This document shows, piece after piece, positions 36,374 to 46,090 of a stretch of DNA of 64,000 nucleotides. A program made the position numbers and the translations under genes. The stretch is from Eubacterium sp. An11 (GTDB lineage: Bacteria > Bacillota > Clostridia > Lachnospirales > Lachnospiraceae). A model generated the notes under the pieces. The model did not search any database. It was not told the DNA's origin and saw only the letters and a program-made list of their open reading frames with translations. Position 1 is the first letter of the stretch; the number at the start of each line of letters is the position of its first letter. The stretch spans positions 62,001 through 126,000 of the forward strand of contig NZ_NFLV01000004.1 in assembly GCF_002161065.1 (NCBI RefSeq), read 5' to 3'.

Positions 36374-38493
36374 TTTTCATCCTCCCGAATCTTCTGAATT
36401 GCTGAAACTCCCTGTTTCTTTTTGCCCACAAGATTCCCCATTCCCAGAGTCGTCTTACAGATTACTTTATCAAAAATCAAAAACATGGCCGGCAGCAGCG
36501 TCACCACCACTACCATGCTGATAATGGCGCCCCGGGCAAGAAGAGTACAGATGGAACCAATCATATCCACCTGGGAATAGCAGGCCACGCCATAGGTGGC
36601 GGCAAACAGGCTCAGGGCGCTGGTAATGATGGAAAGCATATTAGTTTTGTGCGCCGTCCGCACCGCCTCCCATTTTCCTTTGCCGTCTTTTCTCTCCCGA
36701 ATATACCGGCTGGTCATAACGATGGCATAATCCACCGTGGCTCCCAGCTGAATGGTTCCGATGACAATACTCGCCACAAAAGGCAGGCTGGTATCTTGAT
36801 AAAACGGCACTGCCATGTTGACAGCGATGGCAAATTCTATGACAGATACCAGGATCACCGGCAGGGAGACAGACTTGAATACCAGCAGGATGATCACAAA
36901 AATCGCCAGGACAGAGGCTATATTGACATTCTGGATATCCACGTCTGTCACCCGCTCAAGATCTTTCATGAGAGGAGCTTCGCCGATGACCATGGAAGAC
37001 GAATCATAACTCTTTGTAATCCGGGTCACTTCCTGAATCTGGTCATTGATCTGCGGCGTAGCCGCATCATATTCGGAACACAAAAAAGCCAGTTCTGTAT
37101 TGCCGCTTTGCAGCATCCCCTTTATGTCTTTCGGGATCATGGAATCAGGCACCGCCGGCCCCACCAGAGAACGCATGCTGATACACCATTTGATTCCGTC
37201 CACATCGTCAATGGCATTCATCATGGCAATCTTATCTTTCGCCTCTATATTTTTATCCATCATGATCATATAGACTGTATTCATATCGAAGTCTTCTTCC
37301 AGCTTTTGCGCGGCCACATTGCTCGGCAGGGAATCCGGCAGAGACTGAGCGATATTGTAATATACCTGTGTGTGATCATTTCCGTACACCGCCGGAATCA
37401 GGAGAATCAGAAAAACCGCCGTCCAGATTTTATAATGCTTTGTCAAGAATCCCGATACGCCGTCCACACTTTTGATGAGCGGCCGGTGCGCCGTCCTCTC
37501 GATCTGTTTATCAAAGGTCAGGATCATGGCCGGAAGAAGGGTGACGCAGCATAACACTCCGATGATAACCCCCTTGGCCATGACAATCCCCAGATCCCGC
37601 CCCAGAGCAAATGTCATAAAGCACAGAGCGGCAAACCCGGCGATGGTCGTCACGGAACTACCCACGATGGAGCGAAAAGTGTCCGCGATGGCGTACCCCA
37701 TGGCAGCGATTTTATCATTGGAAAATCTTCTCTTGTTCTCCTCAAAACTGTTGAGAAGAAAAATGGAATAGTCCATGGTAACACCCAGCTGCAAGACTGC
37801 GGTGAGCGCCTTTGTGATATAAGACACTTCTCCCAGGAAATAATTGCTGCCCAGATTATAGAGAATGGCAATGCCGATGCTCAACAGAAAAAATACCGGA
37901 ACCAGAAAGGATTCCGTGGTAAGTTCCAGAACCACAAACGACAATACCGCCGCGATGACCACATAGACCGGCAGTTCTTTCAAGGCGATATCTTTAATGT
38001 CATTGACAATTCCGGACATGCCGCTGATAAAGCATTGCTGTCCGGCCAGCTTACGCATATCCGCCACGGCATTCATGGCTTCATCCGAAGACGTGGTATT
38101 GTCAAAAAGCACCAGCATCATGGTGGCGTCTCCCTGAAAGAACGCCTCCCGCAGATTCTGCGGAAGCATCTCCACCGGCAGACTTAAATCCGCCACATCA
38201 TCATACCAAAGCACGTCTTTCACGTGATCCACCTGACTGAATGCGTCTTCCAGTTTCTGAACATCTTTCAGCTCCATGTTTTCCACCACGACCATGGAAA
38301 AGGCCCCCATGCCGTACTCATCCACCATCACGTTCTGCCCTTTCACTGTCTCCAGCGAGTCCGGCAGGTAGCTCAGCAAATCATAGTTGACCTTCGTGGC
38401 CGCCATCCCCAAAAAGGAGGGAATCAGCAGCAAAAATCCAAGCAGAAGAATCAGCTTCTTATGTTTTGCGATCCATTTTCCCAATCGAATCAA
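36370..38493 (-). CDS. MMPL/RND superfamily exporter
   Basis: A 707-residue transporter with two matching halves, each a membrane helix, an extracellular domain of about 150 residues and five further helices (about twelve in all). The internal repeats ITKALTAVLQLGVTMDYSIFLLNSF and VIGTIQLGATVDYAIVMTSRYIRE carry the paired Asp-Tyr motif of MMPL proton-driven exporters. The start is a TTG at 38493 after GAGAGG. Nearby ATGs are in another frame and hit a stop. Substrate unknown; lipid or hydrophobic molecules are typical of the family. Confidence 0.93.
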   Translation of the reverse strand: MIRLGKWIAKHKKLILLLGFLLLIPSFLGMAATKVNYDLLSYLPDSLETVKGQNVMVDEYGMGAFSMVVVENMELKDVQKLEDAFSQVDHVKDVLWYDDVADLSLPVEMLPQNLREAFFQGDATMMLVLFDNTTSSDEAMNAVADMRKLAGQQCFISGMSGIVNDIKDIALKELPVYVVIAAVLSFVVLELTTESFLVPVFFLLSIGIAILYNLGSNYFLGEVSYITKALTAVLQLGVTMDYSIFLLNSFEENKRRFSNDKIAAMGYAIADTFRSIVGSSVTTIAGFAALCFMTFALGRDLGIVMAKGVIIGVLCCVTLLPAMILTFDKQIERTAHRPLIKSVDGVSGFLTKHYKIWTAVFLILLIPAVYGNDHTQVYYNIAQSLPDSLPSNVAAQKLEEDFDMNTVYMIMMDKNIEAKDKIAMMNAIDDVDGIKWCISMRSLVGPAVPDSMIPKDIKGMLQSGNTELAFLCSEYDAATPQINDQIQEVTRITKSYDSSSMVIGEAPLMKDLERVTDVDIQNVNIASVLAIFVIILLVFKSVSLPVILVSVIEFAIAVNMAVPFYQDTSLPFVASIVIGTIQLGATVDYAIVMTSRYIRERKDGKGKWEAVRTAHKTNMLSIITSALSLFAATYGVACYSQVDMIGSICTLLARGAIISMVVVVTLLPAMFLIFDKVICKTTLGMGNLVGKKKQGVSAIQKIREDEK

Positions 38494-38582
38494 GTTTCAT
38501 CATCCTCTCTGTCTGTTATACCGCGCAGTCCGGATCTTTCACTGCGCGGCCTCTGCGAAAATTTTCCGCAATCCTATCTACT

Positions 38583-38610
38583 ATTATATTAAAAAATGAC
38601 CATTGGTCAA
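38583..38610 (-). promoter_or_regulatory. Promoter of the exporter operon
   Basis: Minus-strand TTGACC and TATAAT are 16 bases apart. The palindrome TGACC-ATT-GGTCA covers the -35 box. Confidence 0.8.
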
Positions 38611-38660
38611 TACTTCACATTTCACAATTCTCACCACAATAAGAAAATGAATTTTGGTCA
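38597..38660. promoter_or_regulatory. TetR operators in the exporter/TetR divergent region
   Basis: Site 1 is TGACCATTGGTCA (38597-38609), a perfect dyad with a 3-base centre. Site 2, TGAATTTTGGTCA (38648-38660), matches 10 of 13 positions with one conserved half. The pair fits autorepression by the divergent TetR protein. Confidence 0.65.
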
Positions 38661-38757
38661 TTTTTATCCATAAGACACACTTTATGAATCTTGTTTTTTT
38701 TTTCTTCTTATTGTAATATGAAGGAAATCAGCAAAGAAAACAGATGGAGATGAAACA

Positions 38758-39369
38758 ATGGGAAAACTGGAACGTAAAAAACTACAGAAAAACACAACCC
38801 TTCTGCAGACCGCCTTCGAGCTGTTTCTGGAGAAAGGATTTGCCAAAACTACTATTTCCGACATCGTAAACCGGGCAGGTCTGGCCAAAGGCACTTTTTA
38901 TCTTTATTTCAGGGATAAATATGATTTGAGAGATCAGCTGGTCATCCATAAAACCGGGCAGCTTTTTATGGATGCCCATGAAGCGATCTCCAAAGAGGAC
39001 ATTCATGGTTTTGAGAATCAGATGCTGTTTGTGGTGGATCATATCATTGAGGCATTAAAAAAAGATCCGGCTCTTCTCCGGTTCATCACCAAAAATCTCT
39101 CCTGGGGCATTTTCAAACATGCCTTTGAAAATACCGTCACCGAGGGATCACAACAGTTTTATGACTACTATCTGGAACAGATGAAAAAAGATCACATCGC
39201 CTGTGAACAGCCGGATATCGTTCTTTTCACCATCATCGAGCTGGTAGGGTCCACCTGTTACAGCTGTATTCTTTATGGAGAGCCGGTATCCATGGACGAA
39301 TATCTCCCCTGCCTTCATCAGGTGATCCACCAGATTCTCAACACTTTTACCACAAAGGCAGAGCCTTAA
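38758..39369 (+). CDS. TetR/AcrR family transcriptional regulator
   Basis: A 203-residue repressor. The N-terminal helix-turn-helix is GFAKTTISDIVNRAGLAKGTFYLYFRDKYDL (residues about 27-57), and the rest is the ligand-binding helical domain with YLYF and FFxxY-like lead-ins. It is divergent from the MMPL exporter, and two matching operator boxes lie between them. It probably represses the exporter until a hydrophobic ligand binds. ATG after GGAGATGA. Confidence 0.93.
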   Translation: MGKLERKKLQKNTTLLQTAFELFLEKGFAKTTISDIVNRAGLAKGTFYLYFRDKYDLRDQLVIHKTGQLFMDAHEAISKEDIHGFENQMLFVVDHIIEALKKDPALLRFITKNLSWGIFKHAFENTVTEGSQQFYDYYLEQMKKDHIACEQPDIVLFTIIELVGSTCYSCILYGEPVSMDEYLPCLHQVIHQILNTFTTKAEP

Positions 39370-39427
39370 AAAAGCGGGTTCCGGCCTTAGAAGTTTGATC
39401 TAAGGCCGGAACCCGCTTTTTCTTTTT
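39368..39427. terminator. Bidirectional terminator between TetR and the BaiN-like gene
   Basis: AAGCGGGTTCCGGCCTTAGA pairs with TCTAAGGCCGGAACCCGCTT, a perfect 20-base-pair stem. A and T runs at the two ends support termination on both strands. Confidence 0.95.
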
Positions 39428-39466
39428 ACTGCGGACCCCGCTTTTGACTAGACGGCGCCGCGTGAT

Positions 39467-40855
39467 TTACTTTTGATTTCGCCTCCAGGCTGCCTGTCCG
39501 GCGACGCTGCCGCTGGAAAAGGCCCACTGAAGATTATAGCCGCCGCAGGTCCCGTCCACATCGAGGACTTCTCCGGCAAAAAACAGGCCCGGGCAGCAGA
39601 GGGATTCCAGATTGCCCGACAGTTCAGACAAAGTAACGCCGCCTCTGGTCACCTGCGCTTTCTCATAGCCCACGTAGCCGGAGATGCGCAGCGGAAAATT
39701 CCCGATGATCGCTGATATTTTCCGGAGGATGTCGTTGGTTTCTGTCCGCCACTGTTTCAGCGGGATATTCATCTGATCTGCTTCCAGACCCGCCTCCCGG
39801 AGAATCACCGGCGCCAGTTTTGCCGGCAGAATGCCGGAAAGCATCTCCTGCAGACTCTTATATGGACAGTCATCGCAGCAGGAGCGTAGAAGTTCTTCCA
39901 CTTCCCCTGCGGAATACTCCGGCATGAAATCCAGAGAAAGCTGCACCGTTCTTCCTTCTTCCAGGGCCAGAATGGCAAAACGACTCATCTGAAAAACCGC
40001 TACGCCGGAAATGCCATAATCGGTCCATTGGAGCTCTCCCCTCTCCCGGCACACTTCTCTGCCATCCACCAGCAGGACTGCCGACGCCTGATTGCGAAGG
40101 CCGCTCAGCTTTTTTAAAAATGGCGCGGAAGATTTCAGGGCCGTGAGAGCCGGCAGAGGTTTGATAATATGATGGCCCAGGGATTTTGCCAGAGGATAGC
40201 CGCTGCCATCACAGCCCAGATGGATGCCTGCCATTCCGCCGGATGCGAGGATCAGGCTGCGGCAGGCAAACTGCCGTCTGACCGCATTGACAGCCTGCCT
40301 GTCCCCCTTTTTCCCCTGGCGCTTTTCCGCCGTCTGTTTCTTTTTCGTTCTTGTCATGCTTTCCCTTCGACGCTCTGCCGCTTCTTTCCGTCCCGCTTTT
40401 TCAGTCAAAAAAGATTCCGCCGTCACCACAAACCCCTCCGCCGTCTTCCGGACGGCGGTCACAGAGGTTTCCGTCAGCACATCCAGTCTTTCGCGGGACA
40501 AAACCGCGCTCTCAAAAGCATCCCGGACGGCGGCCGCCTGTTCGTTATAGGGATACACATAGCCATCTTTATCTCTGGTAAGGATACCCAGTCGATGAAA
40601 AAACTCCATGGTATCCGCCAGATCAAAGGCCGACAGCACACCGGCAATTTTCTCCGGATCCTCTCCCCGGTAACATTCCGGCTCCTGACGGCGGTTGGTC
40701 AGATTACATCTGCCGTTGCCGGTCACCAGAATTTTCTTGCCGATGCGCTCGCACCGTTCCATGAGCAGCACCCGCTGTCCGCCTCTGGCACACCAAAGGG
40801 CCGCCGTCATGCCTGACGGTCCGGCCCCCACAATAATCGTATCGTATGATCTCAC
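39467..40855 (-). CDS. BaiN/RdsA (HI0933-like) NAD(P)/FAD-dependent flavoprotein
   Basis: A 462-residue flavoprotein. The Rossmann motif is IIVGAGPSGMTAALWCARGG, followed by the family signature ILVTGNGRCNLTNRR and the C-terminal FFAGEVLDVDGTCGGYNLQWAFSSG. A lysine/arginine-rich segment (about residues 145-190) interrupts the middle and looks like an insertion. The GTG start at 40855 has GGGAGGT and overlaps the ybeY stop. Relatives reduce steroid or other enones; the substrate here is unknown. Confidence 0.9.
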   Translation of the reverse strand: MRSYDTIIVGAGPSGMTAALWCARGGQRVLLMERCERIGKKILVTGNGRCNLTNRRQEPECYRGEDPEKIAGVLSAFDLADTMEFFHRLGILTRDKDGYVYPYNEQAAAVRDAFESAVLSRERLDVLTETSVTAVRKTAEGFVVTAESFLTEKAGRKEAAERRRESMTRTKKKQTAEKRQGKKGDRQAVNAVRRQFACRSLILASGGMAGIHLGCDGSGYPLAKSLGHHIIKPLPALTALKSSAPFLKKLSGLRNQASAVLLVDGREVCRERGELQWTDYGISGVAVFQMSRFAILALEEGRTVQLSLDFMPEYSAGEVEELLRSCCDDCPYKSLQEMLSGILPAKLAPVILREAGLEADQMNIPLKQWRTETNDILRKISAIIGNFPLRISGYVGYEKAQVTRGGVTLSELSGNLESLCCPGLFFAGEVLDVDGTCGGYNLQWAFSSGSVAGQAAWRRNQK

Positions 40856-41361
40856 TGATTTACCTCCCGGAGATATCCGCACTGTTTCAGTATCTCTTCC
40901 TGCTTCTGCTCCATGACAATGCGCTCCTCCTCTTCCATGTGGTCATAGCCCATGAGGTGAAGCATACTGTGGGCCACCAGAAAGGCCAGCTCTCTTTTCT
41001 CGGAATGGCCGTATTCCCTCGCCTGTTCCTTTACCTTATCCATGGAAATGAGGATGTCTCCCAGCATCAGCTCGCCGCTTTCCGGATGAAAGGCATCCGG
41101 CTCCCGTTCCTCAAGGTCAGAAAAATCCGCCGGGTGTGTATATTCCGCCATGGGAAAGGACAGCACGTCCGTGGGCCGGTCGATCTGGCGCTGTTCCAGA
41201 TTCACCTGATGGATCTCTGCATTATCTGTGAGGAGCACATACACCTGCGCTTCGTAAGGACAGTCCTCATAATCCAGAGCTGTCTCCACCACATTCCGGA
41301 TGATGTCCTCGTAGTCGGGGATAAATTTCTCTTCGTAACTGTATTCAATCTCTATATGCAT
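40852..41361 (-). CDS. ybeY: Endoribonuclease YbeY
   Basis: A 169-residue zinc RNase that matures 16S rRNA. The metal site HSMLHLMGYDH (three His) is intact, and RPTDVLSFPMAE precedes it. The ATG at 41361 follows GGGAG; an ATG 8 codons upstream has no ribosome site. It lies 77 bases after phoH, as in many Firmicutes. Confidence 0.95.
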   Translation of the reverse strand: MHIEIEYSYEEKFIPDYEDIIRNVVETALDYEDCPYEAQVYVLLTDNAEIHQVNLEQRQIDRPTDVLSFPMAEYTHPADFSDLEEREPDAFHPESGELMLGDILISMDKVKEQAREYGHSEKRELAFLVAHSMLHLMGYDHMEEEERIVMEQKQEEILKQCGYLREVNQ

Positions 41362-41438
41362 AGTATTCTCCCGTTCATCTGCCATAAAACAAAGGTCTGC
41401 CTCTGCCTGCCATGCAGGGGCCCGTCCCTTCTCATCTT

Positions 41439-42488
41439 TTAAGACTTCTTCCTGCGGCGCAGCATCTTGTCCTTTTTATCCTTTTTGCCGTCGGCGTCAG
41501 CCCGTCTTGCGCGGTTTCTTGCCTCCCGGCGCTTCTCATCGGCGTCATAAGCCGATACAATCTTCTGTACCAGAGGGTGCCGGACCACGTCCTGACTGGT
41601 CAGCATACAGACGCCGATCTCATCGATGCCCCTCAACACCCGGAGCGCATCATCAAGACCGGATCTCGCGCCTTCCGGCAAATCCTTCTGGGTCATATCA
41701 CCGGTGATGATAGCCTTGGAACCAAAACCGATTCGGGTCAGGAACATCTTCATCTGCGCCGGCGTGGTATTCTGTGCCTCGTCAAGCACCACAAAAGCAT
41801 TATCCAGCGTCCGCCCGCGCATGTAGGCAAGGGGCGCCACCTCAATGAGTCCCTTTTCCATATTTTTCTGGAAGGTCTCCGCTCCCATGATCTCATAAAG
41901 GGCGTCATAAAGAGGACGCAGGTACGGATCCACCTTACTTTGCAGATCTCCGGGCAGAAATCCCAGCTTTTCCCCGGCCTCGATAGCCGGACGGGTCAGA
42001 ATGATCCGGCCCACCTCGTTGGCTTTAAACGCTGTGATGGCCTTGGCCATGGCCAGGTAAGTCTTTCCCGTTCCGGCAGGTCCAACGCCGAACACGATCA
42101 TCTTATCGGTGATCTCTTTGACATACTTCTGCTGTCCCATGGTTTTCGGCTTCACCGGCTTGCCCATGACTGTGTGACAGATGATATCGCTGTCAAGCTC
42201 CGTCATGGATTCCACGGTGTCGGACTGGGACATAGCCAGGGACAGCGCATAGTTGACATCCTGTTCTGTGATGACATTTCCCCGCTCTGAAAGAACCGTA
42301 AGTTCATCAATGACATCTCTGGCTTTCTGACAGCCTTCCCCGCTGCCGATTATCTTTATCTTATCATCCCGGAAAATAAGGGTCACATGCAGCGCCCGCT
42401 CGATCTTCTTCATGTAAGCGTCAAACTGTCCGAAGACATTGCCTGCATGTGCCGCTGGAAAAGAAAATTCCACTTCCGATATATTCAT
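41439..42488 (-). CDS. phoH: PhoH family ATPase
   Basis: A 349-residue PhoH-like P-loop ATPase with an N-terminal KH-like region. Walker A is GVGPAGTGKTYLAM, Walker B is AFVVLDEAQNTT, and IILTRPAIEAGEKLGFLPGD is the family hallmark. The C-terminal tail is strongly basic (RRRKKS). It works with YbeY in RNA metabolism by gene association. B. subtilis keeps phoH beside yqfCD, but here YeiH and LysR lie between. Confidence 0.95.
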   Translation of the reverse strand: MNISEVEFSFPAAHAGNVFGQFDAYMKKIERALHVTLIFRDDKIKIIGSGEGCQKARDVIDELTVLSERGNVITEQDVNYALSLAMSQSDTVESMTELDSDIICHTVMGKPVKPKTMGQQKYVKEITDKMIVFGVGPAGTGKTYLAMAKAITAFKANEVGRIILTRPAIEAGEKLGFLPGDLQSKVDPYLRPLYDALYEIMGAETFQKNMEKGLIEVAPLAYMRGRTLDNAFVVLDEAQNTTPAQMKMFLTRIGFGSKAIITGDMTQKDLPEGARSGLDDALRVLRGIDEIGVCMLTSQDVVRHPLVQKIVSAYDADEKRREARNRARRADADGKKDKKDKMLRRRKKS

Positions 42489-42724
42489 GCTTTCGCTCCC
42501 TTCTGTCTGATATCATATTTCTCCCTACCTGAGAAAACTCTCTTTTGTTCCGGGAAAGAACCCCCTTGTTTCAGGAAAAACTCTCCGTCCATATAGGTAG
42601 AGAAAACGTGTCTATTAACCATTCTATCATCTTTTTGTATTATTTCCAGCCTTTTTTGTCGCTTCCGGAAATATCGGAGCCATCACCAAGGTCTGTCACA
42701 AAACACAAAAGGAAGCGCCGTCTG

Positions 42725-43756
42725 TTACCAGATGCCCATGACATTCTGAAGAAGCAGGCTCACTGCCGTGATCCCCGCCCAGCAGCAGGCACCCATCACC
42801 AGCGGTCTGCCGCCGGTTTTCACCAGCTTGACCACATCGGTATTGAGTCCGATGGCAGCCATGGCCAGGACAATGAAAAATTTGCTGAGCGTCTTCAGAG
42901 GAGCAAAAATATCCGCTGAAACGCCGCACTGTACAGCCACCGTGGTGATCACGGAAGCGGCGATGAAATATAATATAAAAAACGGGAAAATCTGTTTCAT
43001 GCTCACTTTCTTTCCGTCATTTCCCGACGCCTGTCTCGTTCTCAGGAAGGCCAGCACCAGAGTGATCGGAATGATGGCGAGAGTTCTTGTGAGCTTTACA
43101 GTCACCGCCTTATCAAGTGTCTGGCTGCCAAGCCCCCACATACTGTCCCAGGTGGAAGCCGCCGCCGTCACCGATGAAGTGTCATTGACAGCGGTTCCCG
43201 CAAAGATGCCGAAAGCCTCGCCGGAAGTGGTGTCAAAGCCGATCATCTGTCCGAAAACCGGAAAGAGAATGGCGGCCAGCACATTGAAAAAGAAAATAAC
43301 AGAAATCGCCTGGGCCACTTCCTCGTCATCGGCGTCAATGACCGGTGCCGTCGCGGCGATGGCGGAACCTCCGCAGATGGATGAACCAACCCCCACCAGC
43401 GTGGAGATTTTGGACGGGATATCCATGGCTTTATGCAGAGCGAAGGCGATCACCAGCGATGTGGTGATCGTGCAGACGATAATCGGCAGAGACTGTTTTC
43501 CCGTCTGGAAAACCACACCCAGATTCATGCCAAATCCCAGCAGGATCACTGCCCACTGCAGGATCTTTTTGGAAGTAAATGTGATCCCCGACGCGAAATC
43601 TCTCTTTTCCTTCCAGAATACTGTCACAGCCATTCCTGCCACAATGGCAATGACGGCGCCGCCCACTACGGGAAATAATTTACCAATAAACCAGGAAGGC
43701 ACTGCGATGACCAGACAGAGCAGCAGTCCTTTTCCATTTTTTTGTATCCAATTCAT
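42725..43756 (-). CDS. YeiH/UPF0324 family membrane transporter
   Basis: A 343-residue protein with about ten membrane segments. WAVILLGFGMNLGVVFQTG, VGVGSSICGGSAIAATAPVI and GTAVNDTSSVTAA are UPF0324 signatures. YeiH-type proteins are suggested to export sulfite or sulfate-like anions; the substrate here is inferred only by family. It is controlled by the divergent LysR gene. Confidence 0.9.
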   Translation of the reverse strand: MNWIQKNGKGLLLCLVIAVPSWFIGKLFPVVGGAVIAIVAGMAVTVFWKEKRDFASGITFTSKKILQWAVILLGFGMNLGVVFQTGKQSLPIIVCTITTSLVIAFALHKAMDIPSKISTLVGVGSSICGGSAIAATAPVIDADDEEVAQAISVIFFFNVLAAILFPVFGQMIGFDTTSGEAFGIFAGTAVNDTSSVTAAASTWDSMWGLGSQTLDKAVTVKLTRTLAIIPITLVLAFLRTRQASGNDGKKVSMKQIFPFFILYFIAASVITTVAVQCGVSADIFAPLKTLSKFFIVLAMAAIGLNTDVVKLVKTGGRPLVMGACCWAGITAVSLLLQNVMGIW

Positions 43757-43817
43757 TTTTTCTACCTCTTTCTTTTGTTTTTCTCAATGTAGCATAATTT
43801 TACCAGAAGATAAAATG

Positions 43818-43845
43818 ATAAATATTTATAAATCCATAAATTTAT
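43818..43845. promoter_or_regulatory. AT-rich dyads in the LysR/YeiH intergenic region
   Basis: ATAAATATTTAT (43818-43829) and ATAAATTTAT (43836-43845) are palindromes spaced 6 bases. They may be the LysR binding boxes in the shared promoter region. Confidence 0.4.
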
Positions 43846-43926
43846 GTTATGATAACTGCGACACCTGCCGGCACCGGATATTTCCGCCGGCCATAACATA
43901 TCACACCGCAAAAGAAGAGGATTCCT

Positions 43927-44820
43927 ATGATCGATTATCGTTTACATACATTTTTGACCGTCTGCAGATACATGAATTATACCAAAGCCGCCCGGGAGCT
44001 GTTCATCACCCAGCCAGCGGTCTCTCAGCACATTCGTTATCTTGAGAAATATTACGGCGTCCGCCTGTTTGACTACAGAGGAAAAACTCTGACCCTCTCC
44101 CCTGCCGGCCGTCTCCTTTTGGAGAAAGCCTCCGTTATGGATAATGACGGGCGCCGCCTGAAAGAGTCCTTACATGAAGCGGAAAACGGCGGTGCCACTT
44201 ACCGTTTCGGCGTGACCACCACCATCGGGGAGTTTGTCATCGCCCGGCCCCTGGCTCGTTTCCTCCGGAATAATCCTGACATACAGATTCAGATGACCAT
44301 GGGAAACACCGAGGAACTTCTCTCAGGTCTGCGGGACGGCACCTTTCATTTTGCCCTCATCGAGGGATTTTTCCCCCGGGAAGAGTTTGCCTCCCGCATC
44401 TATAGCACGGAAGAGTTCATCCCTGTGTGCGCCGCCGGTCATGTCTTTTCCAGACAGCCCGCCCGGATACAGGACCTTCTTTCCGAACCGCTTTTGCTGC
44501 GGGAACCCGGCTCCGGCACAAGAAATATCCTGGAAAAGGCGCTGGATATCAACAATATTTCTCTCTCCTCCTTCTCCCGCATCACAGAAATCAACAGCAT
44601 GTACGCCATCGTCCAGCTTTTGCTCGAAGACTGCGGCATCTCCTTTCTGTACAAGACAGCAGTGCTGCCCTATCTCGCTTCCGGAACGCTGCGTCAGATT
44701 CCTCTGGAAGATTTCCGCCTGCAGCACGACTTTTCCTTTCTCTGGCAGACCGATACGGTCTTTGCCCGGGAGTATGAGGCGATTTTTGCTCAGTTGAAAG
44801 ACTACTGCGAGATTTCCTGA
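43927..44820 (+). CDS. LysR family transcriptional regulator (CysB/YeiE-like)
   Basis: A 297-residue regulator. The helix-turn-helix is MNYTKAARELFITQPAVSQHIRYLE (residues about 16-40) and the rest is the periplasmic-binding-like effector domain. It is divergent from the YeiH transporter, its likely target; E. coli YeiE is similarly placed beside yeiH. It converges with yqfD and overlaps its end by 19 bases. Confidence 0.92.
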   Translation: MIDYRLHTFLTVCRYMNYTKAARELFITQPAVSQHIRYLEKYYGVRLFDYRGKTLTLSPAGRLLLEKASVMDNDGRRLKESLHEAENGGATYRFGVTTTIGEFVIARPLARFLRNNPDIQIQMTMGNTEELLSGLRDGTFHFALIEGFFPREEFASRIYSTEEFIPVCAAGHVFSRQPARIQDLLSEPLLLREPGSGTRNILEKALDINNISLSSFSRITEINSMYAIVQLLLEDCGISFLYKTAVLPYLASGTLRQIPLEDFRLQHDFSFLWQTDTVFAREYEAIFAQLKDYCEIS

Positions 44821-46001
44821 ATTTTTCCAAAAGGTTCCCGCACGATAATTTTTCCTTTTGCCCTGCAGACTCCCTCCCCGCAGGTAATGCGGACTTTATT
44901 GTCTATAATTTCCACCCCCTGCTCTTTGTATTCCTGCAAAAATACAGAGAGCCTTTTTTCCGCTTCCTTCACAGCCTGCTCTTCGGTGTAAGTTTTTTCC
45001 TGTATCTGACATTCCGAGCGGGTAGTCACATACAAAGACAGGGGCAGGTAAAGCTGCGGACCGATGTGCAGTATATGCTGCTTTGTCTCCTCGTCATAAT
45101 ACCGGTAGGTCTCCTTTTTTCCGGGCAGACTGATCAGTTTTTCTCCCGCCAGGATCTGGAAGAGATCAAAGGAGCGGCCTGTATGTTTTTTTACATAATG
45201 GAGCATCGAAAAAGAATCCTCATACTTGATTTTTGTGATGGCCAAAATACTTCCCTCCGCCTTCACCAAAGCCGTCTCCGTCAAGGTCCCGCTGTCATCA
45301 TAAAGCCCCACTTCACCGGAAATAAGCACATCCCCCCGCTTCACCTTATCCCCTTTTTTGACCATGGCGCTGCCGCTTCTCACCACAATGGAATCAATGG
45401 TCCCCTTTTTGGCGGCGATCAGATTGCAGGGGACGTCTGCCGTCTCCGCCTGCACCGCTTCTTTGTCCAGAGTTTCCTTTATGGTCACCGTGAGCAGCGT
45501 TCCCTTCAAATCACAGGACACCCAGGCGATATCCTTATAATCCCGGCGGATCTGTTCCTCCAGCGCATGGCAGGAAATCTCCGAGAGTCGTCTGCCGCTT
45601 TTGATTCCCTGTTCTTCCAGATAATCAAGAATCTCTTCCTCCGAATGACTGCGGCAGCCCACCGCCTGAATCTGCCAGAGGAAAAGGGACATCACATACA
45701 GGCTGACGGCTGAAAAGAGAAAGGCCGCCAGAAGAATTTTTCGTTTTCTATAGCGATGGAACAAAAACGGAAGACCTTTTTTACAGATAATCCGATAGGA
45801 ACATCCGGTCTTCGCGGATATCTCTTCCAGCTCTTCCATTCCTGCTCTGCTTATAAAAAAAATATAATGGGAATCCTTTCTGGTCAGCTTCCACAAAAGA
45901 ATCTGCTTGCTCACACAGATATTCAGAAAACGCTCCTGTCCCCCTCCGTTCAGCACAACTTTGCAGTATCCGCCGAGAAAATGCAGTATGGAAAAAATCA
46001 T
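44802..46001 (-). CDS. yqfD: Sporulation protein YqfD
   Basis: A 399-residue sporulation membrane protein. The first about 80 residues form the N-terminal YqfD domain (SILHFLGGYCKVVLNGGGQERFLNIC), followed by a membrane helix near 90-110 and a large extracytoplasmic part with ISGEVGLYDDSGTLTET. GGGAGGG sets the ATG at 46001. yqfD follows yqfC, as in B. subtilis, and the pair is made in the mother cell there. Its phoH partner is displaced. Confidence 0.93.
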   Translation of the reverse strand: MIFSILHFLGGYCKVVLNGGGQERFLNICVSKQILLWKLTRKDSHYIFFISRAGMEELEEISAKTGCSYRIICKKGLPFLFHRYRKRKILLAAFLFSAVSLYVMSLFLWQIQAVGCRSHSEEEILDYLEEQGIKSGRRLSEISCHALEEQIRRDYKDIAWVSCDLKGTLLTVTIKETLDKEAVQAETADVPCNLIAAKKGTIDSIVVRSGSAMVKKGDKVKRGDVLISGEVGLYDDSGTLTETALVKAEGSILAITKIKYEDSFSMLHYVKKHTGRSFDLFQILAGEKLISLPGKKETYRYYDEETKQHILHIGPQLYLPLSLYVTTRSECQIQEKTYTEEQAVKEAEKRLSVFLQEYKEQGVEIIDNKVRITCGEGVCRAKGKIIVREPFGKIQEISQ

Positions 46002-46090
46002 AGACGTACCCTCCCTGTTGATTGGTGCCTTCCCATATGCAAAAGGCAGCAAAACCAGCCGTTTCCGGCTCTTTTTCATTTTGCTTTCCT

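Noticed and set aside
42768-44045. 425-codon plus-strand frame opposite the YeiH gene
   Set aside because: It is the shadow of a conserved membrane-protein gene and is merged with the true LysR region in another frame.
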